From Antedon mediterranea (lineage: Eukaryota; Echinodermata; Crinoidea; Comatulida; Antedonidae): a DNA stretch of 64,000 nucleotides. Below the pieces are notes generated by a model. That model ran no database searches and was not told the origin of the DNA. It saw only the letters and a program-made list of their open reading frames with translations. Positions 50,592 through 62,300 of this stretch are shown piece by piece (position 1 is the stretch's first letter; every line of letters starts with the position of its first letter). Made by a program: the position numbers and the translations under genes. Where the stretch lies: positions 8,099,001-8,163,000 of the forward strand of contig NC_092680.1 of the NCBI RefSeq assembly GCF_964355755.1, in the 5' to 3' direction.

Positions 50592-51115
50592 TTAAGCTTG
50601 GTTCCCACTTACATACATAACACAAGGATGCAAGTGCATCGTAATCCAAAGGTGACAGTTGATGATCCATCCTGTCGTAATAGGTAAAACTGAAACCTAT
50701 GCACTTGTCAATTGTATGACCCAATATATGAACCCCGGGAGTGGTGTGTCATTTACAAATAATTACTGACTCGGGTGCGTCAAAAAACCTAGAAGGTACC
50801 TCGCATCAATGAACGATGGTGTCAATGTCCGTCACTTTACCACTTAAAATATCATAAACATGGTCACAGTCAAAATGGGTGCGTCATGGTCACTTAAAGG
50901 TAAGTCACATTTTTTACGCACGGGTGCGTCATGGTATTCATAAGGTATGATGCACATCGGACAAATGACACACCTCTCCAGAAGGTCGTATAGTGGGTCA
51001 TACAATTGACAAGTGCATAGGTTTCAGTTTTACCAATTACGACAGGATGGATCATCAACTGTCACTTTTGATTGGTCAACTCACTTGCGTTGTGTCCAAG
51101 TTAGAACAACCAAGC
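50592..51115. mobile_element. ~0.5 kb element with ~120-bp inverted ends, TTGACCAAT family
   Basis: The left end AGCTTGGTTCCCACTTAC extends to TGACAAGTGCATAGG-type sequence. The right end repeats it inverted from GGGTCATACAATTGACAAGT through GATGGATCATCAACTGTCAC to CAACCAAGCT. The centre carries several GGGTGCGTCA motifs. No transposase is present. Confidence 0.75.
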
Positions 51116-51895
51116 TGTAAACTAATCCAAATCATGTCTGCATTATATCCACTTGTGTGCACAGTAAACACTCTTTACCGTATCATTAACTGCGACATAA
51201 CTATGAATGATGTACAATACCTCTAAGAAATATAACTGACAATTTTCAGTATTTTCAGTACATCTTATACTCTGAATAGGTTTAGCTCCTCAAACTCCTC
51301 TCTGTTTATATATGAGCAGTTGGAGTAGATCACTGCGAGGTGTTTGCAAGTGACCACTCAAAGGTGAATAACAGTAAAACTCAATGTATAGGAGCAATGG
51401 GAGGTATTTGTGAGTGACTAAAAATACATAAATGAATGGAAATATTATTAAACAAATACACTGTACTTTATATTTGACATCATTTAACAAAACAAGGTTT
51501 CTTGTCATATCAAATCTGCACGCTTAACTTAATCTTACTTTGAAATATCAATTTGATTTCTTCTTCACAAAATTTACAAGCCATTTCATAACCAATATTT
51601 AGAAATTATGATTTTATAATCTTTTTTAAATAAAAAATTTTTTTTTTTATAGCAGATACCTCTGCCAAATGGGGTTATGTTTCAACATCTCAAAAATGTC
51701 TTCTTTCATGAGATATTCAATTAGTTTTCCTACTGGATCCACTTATTAAAGTTATTAGAGGTTTCTTCTATAATTCAATGAAAAATTCTTTAACTAAAAA
51801 TAATTTCTCATAAACTACATTCCTTTTTCAATAAGGCCTCACAATTGGCACAGATATACAAGGCATGTCAAAATGTTTTATTTTTGTTGATTTTT
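51116..51895. other. Intergenic, 3' side of RNase H1
   Basis: AT-rich sequence, probably holding the RNase H1 3' UTR on the minus strand. Nothing else was recognised. Confidence 0.4.
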
Positions 51896-54545
51896 TTATT
51901 TTTGTTTTTTTGCTCCAATATTTGCTAATCTGTCGGCTTCCTCATTTCCATGAATACCTTTGTGACCAGGAACATATTTCTGAAAGCAGAACAAAAAAGA
52001 ATATTATTTTACCATACAATATGAACATCTAATTATTAACTGGCCATTGGTATGGTAAAAGCAGGAAATCTTGTATTATTCTTCTATTATTTAATAAAAA
52101 AAAAAATAATAATAATAATATCAGTATCAGTAAGTGACACCGCTAATTACACAATGCTGGGTTTCAAAGTTGTCCCCTTCAAATACATGTTTAAACACTA
52201 TCCAGATGGGACACACTGTTTTTGCGATAGGGTTTATCTACTCCACAGTAGTTACAAACAATTACAATCCTGTTTAGTTCAGTACCCACTGCTTCATTGG
52301 GCTTGAATCTAACCCCTAGCCATCAACACAAGCCTAGAGGTAAAGGGTTTGAGTACCACCCTAGAATTACTTTCCAATGTACTTAGTACATCTACTTATC
52401 ATTAAAACAACAGAGCAGCACTGTTGTGATAAATTTCATGAAATATAATCTGTACACAAACAGTATTGATTTTATAGCCACATACTCATTCAAACATTGA
52501 ACATGAAAATCGTAATAAAACAGTAAACATACCCATTTCACAGTTATATCCATCCTAGCCTCATCAAGTTCCTGAATTAAATCTTTGTTAAGAACATTGC
52601 CATTTTTACTCGTTCTCCAACCATTTTCTTTCCATCTATCAATCCATTCTGTTGCACCTGATAGCAAAAGATATGCACACAATTCTAATGCTCTTATTAC
52701 AAATTATCAAATTAACAGTGAACAAATTAACCAGAAAATTATTTTTAAATAAAAGAATGTAAAAATTAGTTAAATTTTTTCCTGTCAGAAACTCAATTAT
52801 GCCGATTACCCTTAATGATTAAATGAGTATTTTAATTCAGTTCAAACAATTTTCGATGTTTGTGTAGATTATTGTCTAAGACCAATATAACTTACATTTA
52901 ATTGTGTATATACTGTCAGTTTTTAATTCTATATACTCTAAATCGTTCTTCTTTGCTACTTCAATCGCACGAAGAGCAGCCTGCAAATACAAAAGATTGC
53001 TGTATTTAAATAAAAAATGTATATATATATATTCTCTACAATTCAGAGCTCTGATTAAAATACCCAATAGTCTGAATTTTTTCAGGGATGGTGCCTGTTA
53101 TGGTAGTGATAGGGAGCTTTCGCTTTGTGCTGACCTAGTTAATGTATTGTGTACATGCAGGGGACATTCCATGCTATGACCAACTACACAGTAGGTTGTA
53201 GGTGGTAACAAATTATAAGTTCAATATTATATTAGTATTTCTAGGGAAAACCAGACTGCATTAAATATGTTTTTTGACTGTATGATTTACTGGCATTCTG
53301 AAATGTAACATCAATTTGAAATCTGTTCTGAAATCTGAATCTATCCCTTGAACAAACACATGCCGTGACATACCGTTAACTCAGCTCTTTGGTTTGTTGG
53401 TGGTCCGTACAGTTTCTCACTAACATTCCAAGGATGATCTGGACCCCAGTAGACTCCAACTCCAGCCCGTGCTCCTGCCATTCCATTTTTTGTACAACTT
53501 CCATCTGTATATACGACGGTTGGTTCTAAGAACATGCAAAAATGAAAGCAAGAAGTGACATTATTATCTAGGTGTTGGTGAAAAATAAACATGTAATACT
53601 TTAATACAAATTTTAAAATAGAATTTCCCTTGATAAATTATTATTTCAGATTATTGCATAATTTCCCCCAGATAAAAGGATACTTGCTAAAATTTAAAGA
53701 TGTGGTGAAATGGTGATGACATGTGCAAACAGAGTCATCTAAGTAAATCCTACAACAGTCAACTTTCTTAATACCAATTCAATTGAGCTAGCCAAAATTA
53801 TCTGGTTTTCTTATAAAGCAACTTCAGCTTTCAGATGACCAACTGGCTAACTTGGTTGGGTCAATTTACTATGATGTGAGAGGTGCAGGATGTGGTTCCT
53901 CGCTCCCGCCTCAACAATTTTGATGGTCTCTAGGTCCAGGTGACGTCCAACGACACATTGACTGCCCTCACCCAGCTTGTTCCTAGGTCATCAGTCAGTA
54001 ATAGTGGTTTTTATGGATTCTTGTATTGTGAGAGTTGACTGTATTGTACTTGGGTTTTTCTACATATTTGAGAGTTAGACAAACTAATTAAAACATACTT
54101 TCCACAGATTCGACTGATGAATCACTGCCACCATAACTGTGTTGTACTTTACTTTTCTTATATGATGTCAGAGCATCACTTTCTGAAAGAAATGAAAAGT
54201 AAGCGTCATTCTCTTACTGCTAGGATTGACCTACAGGAGTTAACACTGGTAGGGTTGGGGGAGTTAAGTTTAAGTTGTTTCAGTACTTGTATGTCAACAA
54301 TTAATTTTTATTAATTGGTAAATAAGAAAAACTTTTTGCCTTTATATTATACTGAATTTTATTTTTAAATAAAGGTACCTAAAGGTACTGTTGATCGTTT
54401 TGTTGATTGTCTATATGTTTTTCTTGACCATGAAGTCGTTGGTGGTTTTGGTACCGATCCAATAAAATTATTCGCCTCATCTTCAGTTTTAAACTTTTTA
54501 AACTGAGCTCCTTGGAATTGGTGTACTTGTTTTTGACACTCATCC
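51896..54545 (-). CDS. RNASEH1: Ribonuclease H1 (first coding exon not located)
   Basis: Six exons on the minus strand: 54379-54545, 54099-54182, 53374-53525, 52896-52980, 52533-52657, 51896-51979, all phase-compatible. The first holds most of the N-terminal hybrid-binding domain ([20 protein letters not shown] then EDEANNFI). The second is a Ser-rich linker. The catalytic domain follows, with [18 protein letters not shown] and GNEEADRLA supplying the four acidic catalytic residues (D, E, D, D). [16 protein letters not shown] matches the basic-protrusion region, and [10 protein letters not shown] precedes the last acid. It cleaves RNA in RNA-DNA hybrids in the nucleus and, in many animals, mitochondria. 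The 5' exon that should encode the start and end in TG (to make the conserved Trp with the next G) was not found in 54,546-56,600. Confidence 0.93.
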
Positions 54546-56160
54546 CTAGAAAATGTAAATTAAAATATAAAAACATTATTTATTGATCAACAACAGTAAC
54601 TACAGCATTTTTTTTACACACTTTTCTTGATAACATTTTATTTCATAAAACCTGGTTTACGATGAAAAATTGAAACCGGTCACGTTAAAATCAACTTCCG
54701 GTATTTTGTATGGTGTGCTGCTAGAGTTATAATACTGATGATATAGGTCGCGGTTTGAAATCGGTCATGCTTTGTATGGATGCATGCGAGCAGCATATAC
54801 ATTTTCTTCGTTTATATAGATTTAATTGATATTTTTTAGGAACTAGATTATTTATGTCCATGTGGATATTTTTTTATTTGGTTAATTAATATTTATTATC
54901 AATAATTAAATTGCCTTTTTTTTTTGCATGTTGATTTTATCGCATCCAATTTCAAGCGCGACCGTTTTTATCCGACACCATATAAAACCCTACCGTGCAA
55001 TATATCGATCGGGCACTAGCTAGGCTATATCTATTATATTATTAGGCCTAGTATTATGGGCGTTAGATTAGTAACAATAGACCGTGCATGATTGTTCCTA
55101 GAGGCCTAGGCCTAGGCTAGGCAGTGTTTTATGCAGTGTGTTGTGTTGTGACAGACAGTTTCAGTACTTCCAAGTTCCTGCATCCATGACTGCAGAAGCA
55201 GTGTGAGTGTAGAGTAGAAGTAGGCCCGCCTAGTAGAGGGGCGGCTAGGCCTAGCTTAGCCTGCCGACCTACCATGTTTTGAATATACCAATATTTCGCC
55301 CCTTTCGCACTGCATAAAACGGCATTTGTCTAATTATTGCAAACGAAGATGAGAAGAGCAATCGTTGATGTAGCAATGTCATTCAAAATCACATCTTTAT
55401 TTTGAAACTAGTATGAAACCATTCAACCATAACAATTGACCTTTTTCGCCATTATTTCAATATTTTTATGAATAATATGCATATTTTAAATAATAAAATA
55501 TCATAAAAAAATGATGTGAATATAATTGCTTATAACAAATTTTTATAGAACATCATTCTTTGGTAAATTATTTATTGTAAATGTTGTTTTTATTTTTCAG
55601 TAAAAATAAATTGTATTTTGCAAATGAAAGGTCGACCTCTTTGGCCTAATAATTGTGTATGTTGTGGTAATATATTTTTGATTGTAACTAAAGTTACCTT
55701 TTATTCAACATATTTATCAATTTATTGTAAAATAAACCTTGTATCATGTTTTCATATGTATATTTCTTCTATTTTAATAACTTTTACGTTTCGATGGTTT
55801 GAATGAAACATGTAATTTTAGAGATAAACATGCTTCGTATTTCTGTACGTTTCACTAGTTGCAGACGTAGCCTAGCCTACTGTGTAGACCAGGCTCTTCA
55901 GACAGGAGATTATAGGCATGCTTTAAATGAAACTAAAAGGCCTAGTTACTATAATTGAAATATAATAAATAAAGCGAGTCAATTTAAGTGTTAACTCTTT
56001 ATTTATGTCTAGGCTAGGCCTAGCCTAACATTTGTCAATTTAACAATTCTTCCTGCCTGGGCTGGACTGTCGGGGTGGGTGGCCATCTGGGTCTGCAGAG
56101 AGATAGCCTAGCCTAGGCCTATATATTATTACTGTAGTAGTATTTATGTATGAAGGCTTA
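54546..56160. other. Region between RNase H1 and RPS7
   Basis: It should hold the missing RNase H1 first exon and the RPS7 promoter or first non-coding exon, since the two genes are divergent. I could not identify either. AGGCCTA patches lie at 55,040-55,130 and 55,220-55,270. Confidence 0.4.
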
Positions 56161-56250
56161 ATTAAAGGACAACTTGACCGAGGACCATATTTTTACATCC
56201 CTAATAAGTTGTTAAAATATGGTCTTCGTTCGGTCAAGTTGTCCTTTAAA
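56161..56250. repeat. 90-bp hairpin with ~36-bp arms
   Basis: The left arm TTAAAGGACAACTTGACCG continues with ACCATATTTT. The right arm is its inverse, ending CGGTCAAGTTGTCCTTTAAA. It directly abuts the pogo-like MITE. Confidence 0.75.
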
Positions 56251-56252
56251 TA

Positions 56253-56404
56253 CAGTCGACTCTGCCTAAATCGAATTCGCGTTATTCGAAAAATCACGAA
56301 TAGAAAGTCGAATTTTTATGAATTCTTTCCTAATCCTATAATATAAGTATACTTTTTATACCAGTCCCATTAGATTCGACTTAAATAGGCGGAGTCGATT
56401 GCTG
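56253..56404. mobile_element. pogo/Tigger-like MITE with TA target duplication
   Basis: It begins CAGTCGACTCTGCCTAAATC and ends GGCGGAGTCGATTGCTG. TA lies on each side (56,251-56,252 and 56,405-56,406). CAG termini and TA duplications are typical of pogo/Tigger elements. No transposase is present. Confidence 0.75.
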
Positions 56405-56637
56405 TAGTAGCATGGTAAGGGAAATCCCTGATAAGAAGGTAAAGAGGTTTTGTTACCGAGCCTTGAGCCGAAGTTAGGCTAGATTGCCTGTACAGTATGT
56501 ATAGAACATATTCTTTGGTTATACACTACATAAATATGTTTAAATACAATGTGAGTATGTATTGTTTGTATGTATAATTGGCATTATTGTTATCTAATCA
56601 GTATTAATAGTAATTAAATGTTTAAATTGCAGACAAA

Positions 56638-58371
56638 ATGGCCGTGTTCAATCCAGGGGTGAAGATTATGAAGCCAGAAGGCGAAACAGCCGATGAATTT
56701 GAACTTTCCATTTCCCAGGTTTGTTATGTATTACCTTGTTTTTAATTTACTCGTATTGGTAACATTTCTTGTTTTTTTTTCTTGATTCTTCTTTTTTTGT
56801 GGAAATTGTAAATTCTGTATACTTACTTGAAAGCTTGTTTTTCACTAGGATGCAGTGCAAGTAATTAAGACAATCATAACATATAATTTGTTTATAATTC
56901 TATTCACAAGGACAATAAATACTATCATATTGTATCTGTTGTGATTGGTCAAATTACTTGGAATGCGCTTACAGACTTTGTGTTCTGGTGTGAAAAACCT
57001 TAAAACCTATAAATAATAAACTATGATCAGTATTTTTCAATATTCTCATTGTAGGCTCTGCTTGAACTTGAAATGAACTCTGATTTAAAAAGTCAGTTGA
57101 GAGAGCTGTTTATATCTGGAGCAAAGGAGGTAGACGTTGGCCCTAAAAAAGCCATTATTATCTTTGTGCCAGTACCACAGCTGAGATCATTCCAGAAGGT
57201 ACAAACCCGTCTTGTGAGGGAGCTGGAAAAGAAATTCAGTGGCAAACATGTTGTCTTTATTGCCCAGGTGAGTCTTATGGTTATTCATTTTAATTTTTTT
57301 AATTCATCTTTAGTCATCACCCAACTGTAGCTGAGCTAATCAAAATGCAGCGCTCCATTGTTGGACTCGGGGTTAGACAGTTATAGACGGCACTCACTAA
57401 ATGTTGATTTTTTAATGCAGTCAAGGTCCTTTTTACAAAATAATGTTCCATAGAATCATTCATTAGTTCAAAATAATGAATAGCATGTGATGTGTACTTA
57501 AATCAAATGGCAACAATATACTTAGGTTAAGTTAAAATTGTCCTATCCCTGAGAAATCAATTCCTTATGTATTTTGAAATTGAAGTGTATTTATGTTATG
57601 AATTCACAAATGTGCCAATACCTTTGATTTAAATATGTGATTTGGTTGCTATATTTTCAAAATTACTCTTTACCCACCCAGTAATGCTACTATTAAGTGA
57701 TTGTATTTGAACAAATTGTTTTTCCTTGTTTTTATGGCAATGTAGCGAAGGATCCTTCCTAAACCAACAAGAAAATCCAGAAACAAAGGAAAGCAGAAGC
57801 GTCCACGAAGCAGAACTCTGACAGCCGTTCACGAAAGCATTTTGGAAGATTTAGTGTTCCCTTCTGAGATTGTCGGCAAGAGAATTAGAATAAAGCAGGA
57901 CTGTTCTCGGATTGTAAAAGTTCATTTAGACAAGGCCCAACAAACAACTGTTGAACATAAGGTGAGTTTTGTCATTATATAGCAGGTTATTCAAGGCCGT
58001 AACGAGCGGTTAAAAACAGACGAGGCAAAGATGCTTTAAATATAATTAATAATATAAAATACGACGATCTGTGCTAGGGAAATGGGATGGGTGGTGAAAA
58101 TTAAAAGTCTGCCTCATGCTGGCTATGGCCCTGTTATCATGCTTTTAACTTTAACTTAACTGGTGATTTTGTATCAAAATAACAAATCAATAAAAGAATA
58201 TTCCATGTTCTCCATTCTGGACATCTTTGTTAGATGTACTACTGGTTTCTTATATTGGTGATTACATTTCTTCTTTCGTGTTCTGTCTTTCAGCTTGATA
58301 CCTACACAGCTGTCTACAAGAAACTAACTGGAAAAGAAGTACACTTCCAGTTCCCAGAGTTTGTTCTGTAA
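56638..58371 (+). CDS. RPS7: 40S ribosomal protein S7 (eS7)
   Basis: Four coding exons: 56638-56718, 57055-57267, 57746-57961, 58294-58371. They total 588 nt (195 aa; vertebrate form 194 aa). The N-terminus [20 protein letters not shown] is lineage-specific. From [20 protein letters not shown] onward the protein tracks eS7 closely: [36 protein letters not shown], the basic [35 protein letters not shown] and the C-terminus FQFPEFVL. It is a component of the small ribosomal subunit, needed for pre-18S rRNA processing. The ATG lies five bases after an acceptor site, so there is a non-coding first exon upstream, as is usual for ribosomal protein genes. I saw no snoRNA in its introns. Confidence 0.97.
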
Positions 58372-58416
58372 ATGACATCTCATATGTGCAGGTGTAGATG
58401 AGGAAAAAAATGTCCT

Positions 58417-58422
58417 AATAAA
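58417..58422 (+). terminator. Polyadenylation signal of RPS7
   Basis: AATAAA 45 bp after the stop codon; a very short 3' UTR is typical for ribosomal protein genes. Confidence 0.75.
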
Positions 58423-58736
58423 AATTGTAAAATACCTAGCTTGATGTTTTGTATGTTTTTTTTTTTATGGACTTTGTTATCTTGCTCACCTAAATCTAAC
58501 CTAAAAACTCAAATTGGTTTGTGTCGACATTATTATTAGATTGTCTAGTAAAGATTGAAGTCTTTCTCATCCTGGGTATCTCACTTATTGCAATCTGTCT
58601 GTGGTTGTATCATTGAAAAGTTCGTCCACATTTTGATGAAGTTGTTCTGATCTCCAGTGGTTTCCTCTATTAGCTGCTAGAGATACTCTATAAATGCAAT
58701 ACATACTAATGTAACACAAACACCTATCTACTAAAG

Positions 58737-58818
58737 CTTGGTTCCCACTGGGACGCAACAAAGCGAGTTGACCAATGACAAGTGGAATTTTCTTGCTCTC
58801 CGTCCTAGTGGGAATCAA
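58737..58818. mobile_element. Short copy of the TTGACCAAT palindromic MITE family
   Basis: CTTGGTTCCCACTGGGACGC on the left and CGTCCTAGTGGGAATCAA on the right are imperfect inverses. GTTGACCAATGACAAG lies inside. Confidence 0.6.
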
Positions 58819-59308
58819 TGGGCTTTATGAGCTCAATAGTGCTATCATAACCCAAACACACGACTGGGTACAAACCTAAATATGGCTTAAGGTGCGATCT
58901 ACAACCAAACACTCATCTCTTGCAACTTCAAGGTCTTTAGATACAACCAGCAACTCATAACCCCCATAACACACAAATAAATTAAAGAGCCACATACATA
59001 ATTGTTTTAAGTAATTGTGTTGCACATACATTCTTTGATCAAATTAGTCTTTTATTTCTCAATAATAAACATTTATACTTTAAAATGTACTGTTTGAAAC
59101 AGAAGCATGCCTATAGGTAATTACAGTTGCCTAATGTTTTTACTAGATGTATTAGCTGTTTTTTGTCTAGACTACTGGCATTAATTCTTCCAGGTGGCTA
59201 TTTAATTTCTCCTGGAAATATTCACTTCCTGAAACTTTTTCAAAAAACTTTTATATAGATATTTAATCCAATTAATGTTCGTGCTCAAATTAAGCGGTAA
59301 CCCTGCAT
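58819..59308. other. Tail-to-tail intergenic region, with a candidate minus-strand poly(A) signal
   Basis: TTTATT at 59,051-59,056 reads AATAAA on the minus strand, about 250 bp past the stop of the reductase gene. Otherwise nothing was recognised. Confidence 0.45.
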
Positions 59309-62300
59309 TCAAAAAGTGATGATAGTTTTTCCTCTAGAGTGTCCTGTTGCTACGTGGTCAAATGCACTTTTAAAATCTTCAAAGGAATACGATTTCTCAA
59401 TAACCGGTTGAATCTGCAAAGTGTATTATAAGTTTATTATTCATTACACTCAGTCTACACTATCAAACTAGTTTGCCAAAAAAAAAGGGTGATGTGCACA
59501 AATATGGTAGTGATATGACATCATCATGTCTATATATGGGCACATCACACTTTTTTTGTCACATAAAGTTTGATAGTGTAGACATAACTTTAGAATTACT
59601 ACTAACTTACACAATGGATTAATATATATATTCATTAATCCATGCTTATACACATACAACATATTTTAAAAGATAAACATGTCTAAACTATCAAACTCGT
59701 TTGACAAAAAAAATATATGGTGTAGTGATGTGCCCAAATATATGGTATAGTGATATGCTCAAATATGGCCGTGACATCATCATGTCTATATGGTCACATC
59801 ACATATTTTGTATCACATAAAGTTTGATAGATATGATAAAAAGAAAGGAATATTGTAGACAGAATTTAAACTTTATACGACATACCTTTCCACTGTCGAC
59901 GAGTTTGCGAATATATTTCAAAGCTCTTCCGTTTGCTGAAAAGAATCCCCACGAAAGTCGTTTTCCTAGTAGTCTCTGTGAAACACACAATAGTATTTAT
60001 AAATAGTAATATTTATAAGTTTTTACAATAATTTTATTTTCGTATGAACTGGCTTTCTAGAACTTTATTTGAAAATATCTGAAAATCTTTTATTTTACAT
60101 GGTTACTTTATAACTGTGATAATTGATGCCTTGCAATTTTATTGAATATTGTTTAATTCTGCAAATGATGGATTAATACTGCCAATTACGTACACGGAAG
60201 ATCAATAAGGGGCGAAGATAGTCGTTTAGTTCACGCGTTGTATTCAAGTGTATGTAAGCAACATCACTCAACACCTTACAAAAGTTGAATATTTAACAAT
60301 AATTGTTACCATCAAATTACGTACCCGTAATAAATTTAATTGTAAGTATTTCAAAAAGATTCTGATGCCGCCAAGTACGAGACCGTGTTTATCGGTAAGA
60401 AGCATTACAGGTGAAACCAGAGAAACAATTCGTCCAGAACGTTTACAGACGCTAAAGCATGAGTTGTAGAATTTTGGACCCATGGTGTCTAAAATGAAAT
60501 CAAATCTGTGGGCACAAACAGAAACAAATTAAAATTTAGTGATTTATTATTATAAACACTGATTCACTCAGTCACTCCTTAATACTGTACTGTAGTACTC
60601 GTCAGCGTCTGACGTCATAATCCTCATTAATGGTGTTAGAGGCATCTCACACGGGTGCAGATCCTGGGGACATTATGGTACCCGTTTTTTCCATTTTGCG
60701 GCCGCCAGGTGTCATTCAAAACGGATCGGCGTCCTTCCTTTCAATAGGCTAACTTGTTTACCAGGGGCGCGCGTAGGCTGGGAGTGGTAGTGCGGGGGTT
60801 TTGTGGAATAGAGTAAAGATATGCGAGCTACTGTATTTGGAGATTCAATATTTTTAAGTAGAGAAAACTCACTTAAACCTTTTAGGGGATTAATTTAATT
60901 GCTTTATGAATTGGTAGGCTTTTATGTGTGGCTCGCGCTGTTTGTATTTTATTATTTTGTTCATGTTACGCATGAATTGCATACCTCACTGGCTAGCACT
61001 GGTATGGAAGGTCCCGGAGACATTACGGGGACCTGAAGCAGATTTTCCAAATTTTTTTTCTTCAGCACCAATCTGTTTCCGTGAACCAAGCAGCTTTATT
61101 TTAAAAATAAATTCAGCTAGGATCAGGGAGTATTCTCGCATTTACATGTACACCTCCCAGACAGCAGCTCCTACGCTTCTGTTTATATTCATTGATCCGT
61201 CGGAGTGGGCCTTATATGTTCAGTCGTAATTCACGAAAAATTGTTTAAACAATCGGTTCGTATTGATTAAATTTACCGCGCGCATGAAAACTTACTTCTC
61301 TTCGTTTTTAAGAGCTTCAGAAAATTCTTGTTTCCTATAATCGATTACGTTGTCAGCACCGAGTTTTTCAACCAATGGGATTCCAGTTGTGCTGCAAGTA
61401 GTGGTGACGTAACATCCCCAAGCTTTGAAAAGTTGAATAGCAAACGTTCCTATTCCACCAGTTCCAGCCAATACCAATACTCTTAAAAGATAATTGATAT
61501 TAAAATATTATTATGGCATTTAGTATCGATAATTTAGTATTATTACTCTTCTCTGTAAATTATGGTGGCATAATATTATATTGTAAAGATCACAATTTAA
61601 ATATATTAACAAAATGGTTGAGCTAGCCCAAATGAAAAAAGCATTAGTCAAAATGTAAATAAATAAATACTAAAACAAGGGCATTTTCAACAATACACTT
61701 ATAGTATTTATTTCTGACAAACAATTGATTATTTATATGTACATGTAGCCCTACACCGTTACCTTTTCCCCTTCGCAGTTTTCTCTGATATGCAACCTTC
61801 TATTGCGCTCCATGTCGTCAAAAATACATACGGAATTGAGGCTGCTTGCTCAAATGTAAGCCCTTTGGGCTTAAGACTAATCTCATGTTCCTTTACAACT
61901 ACGAACTCTGCTAAACATCCATAGGGTCTGGCCACTTCTATTGCTCCCCAAATCTGTAATAATATGTAAAGTTAGTGTCCCGTCTAAACCATTGATCTAA
62001 ACAAAGGTTCTTCCCTTACGTAAGCGCAACATAGGTTATTTGACCAATAAATGCGATGGCTATAACTGCGCTTGTCATTGGTCAACTAACTTGTGCGTTG
62101 CGCTTCATTATTGTGTTGTGCCAACCATGGAGGTATAAAAATAGTTTTTTTAATTTTTTTTTATACCGCCATGGCTCCACCTTATTGACACGGTATAATG
62201 AATGGTTATTTCTTCGAGTTTCAATTATTTAGTATTCATTATATGCCTTTACTATTAAAAAATGATAGAAATCTAACCTCTTGTCCCGGTTTGAATATCT

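Noticed and set aside
56719-58293. Possible snoRNA in RPS7 introns (known for this gene in some vertebrates)
   Set aside because: I looked for U17-like or C/D-box patterns and saw none. Only fragments of interspersed repeats are visible.
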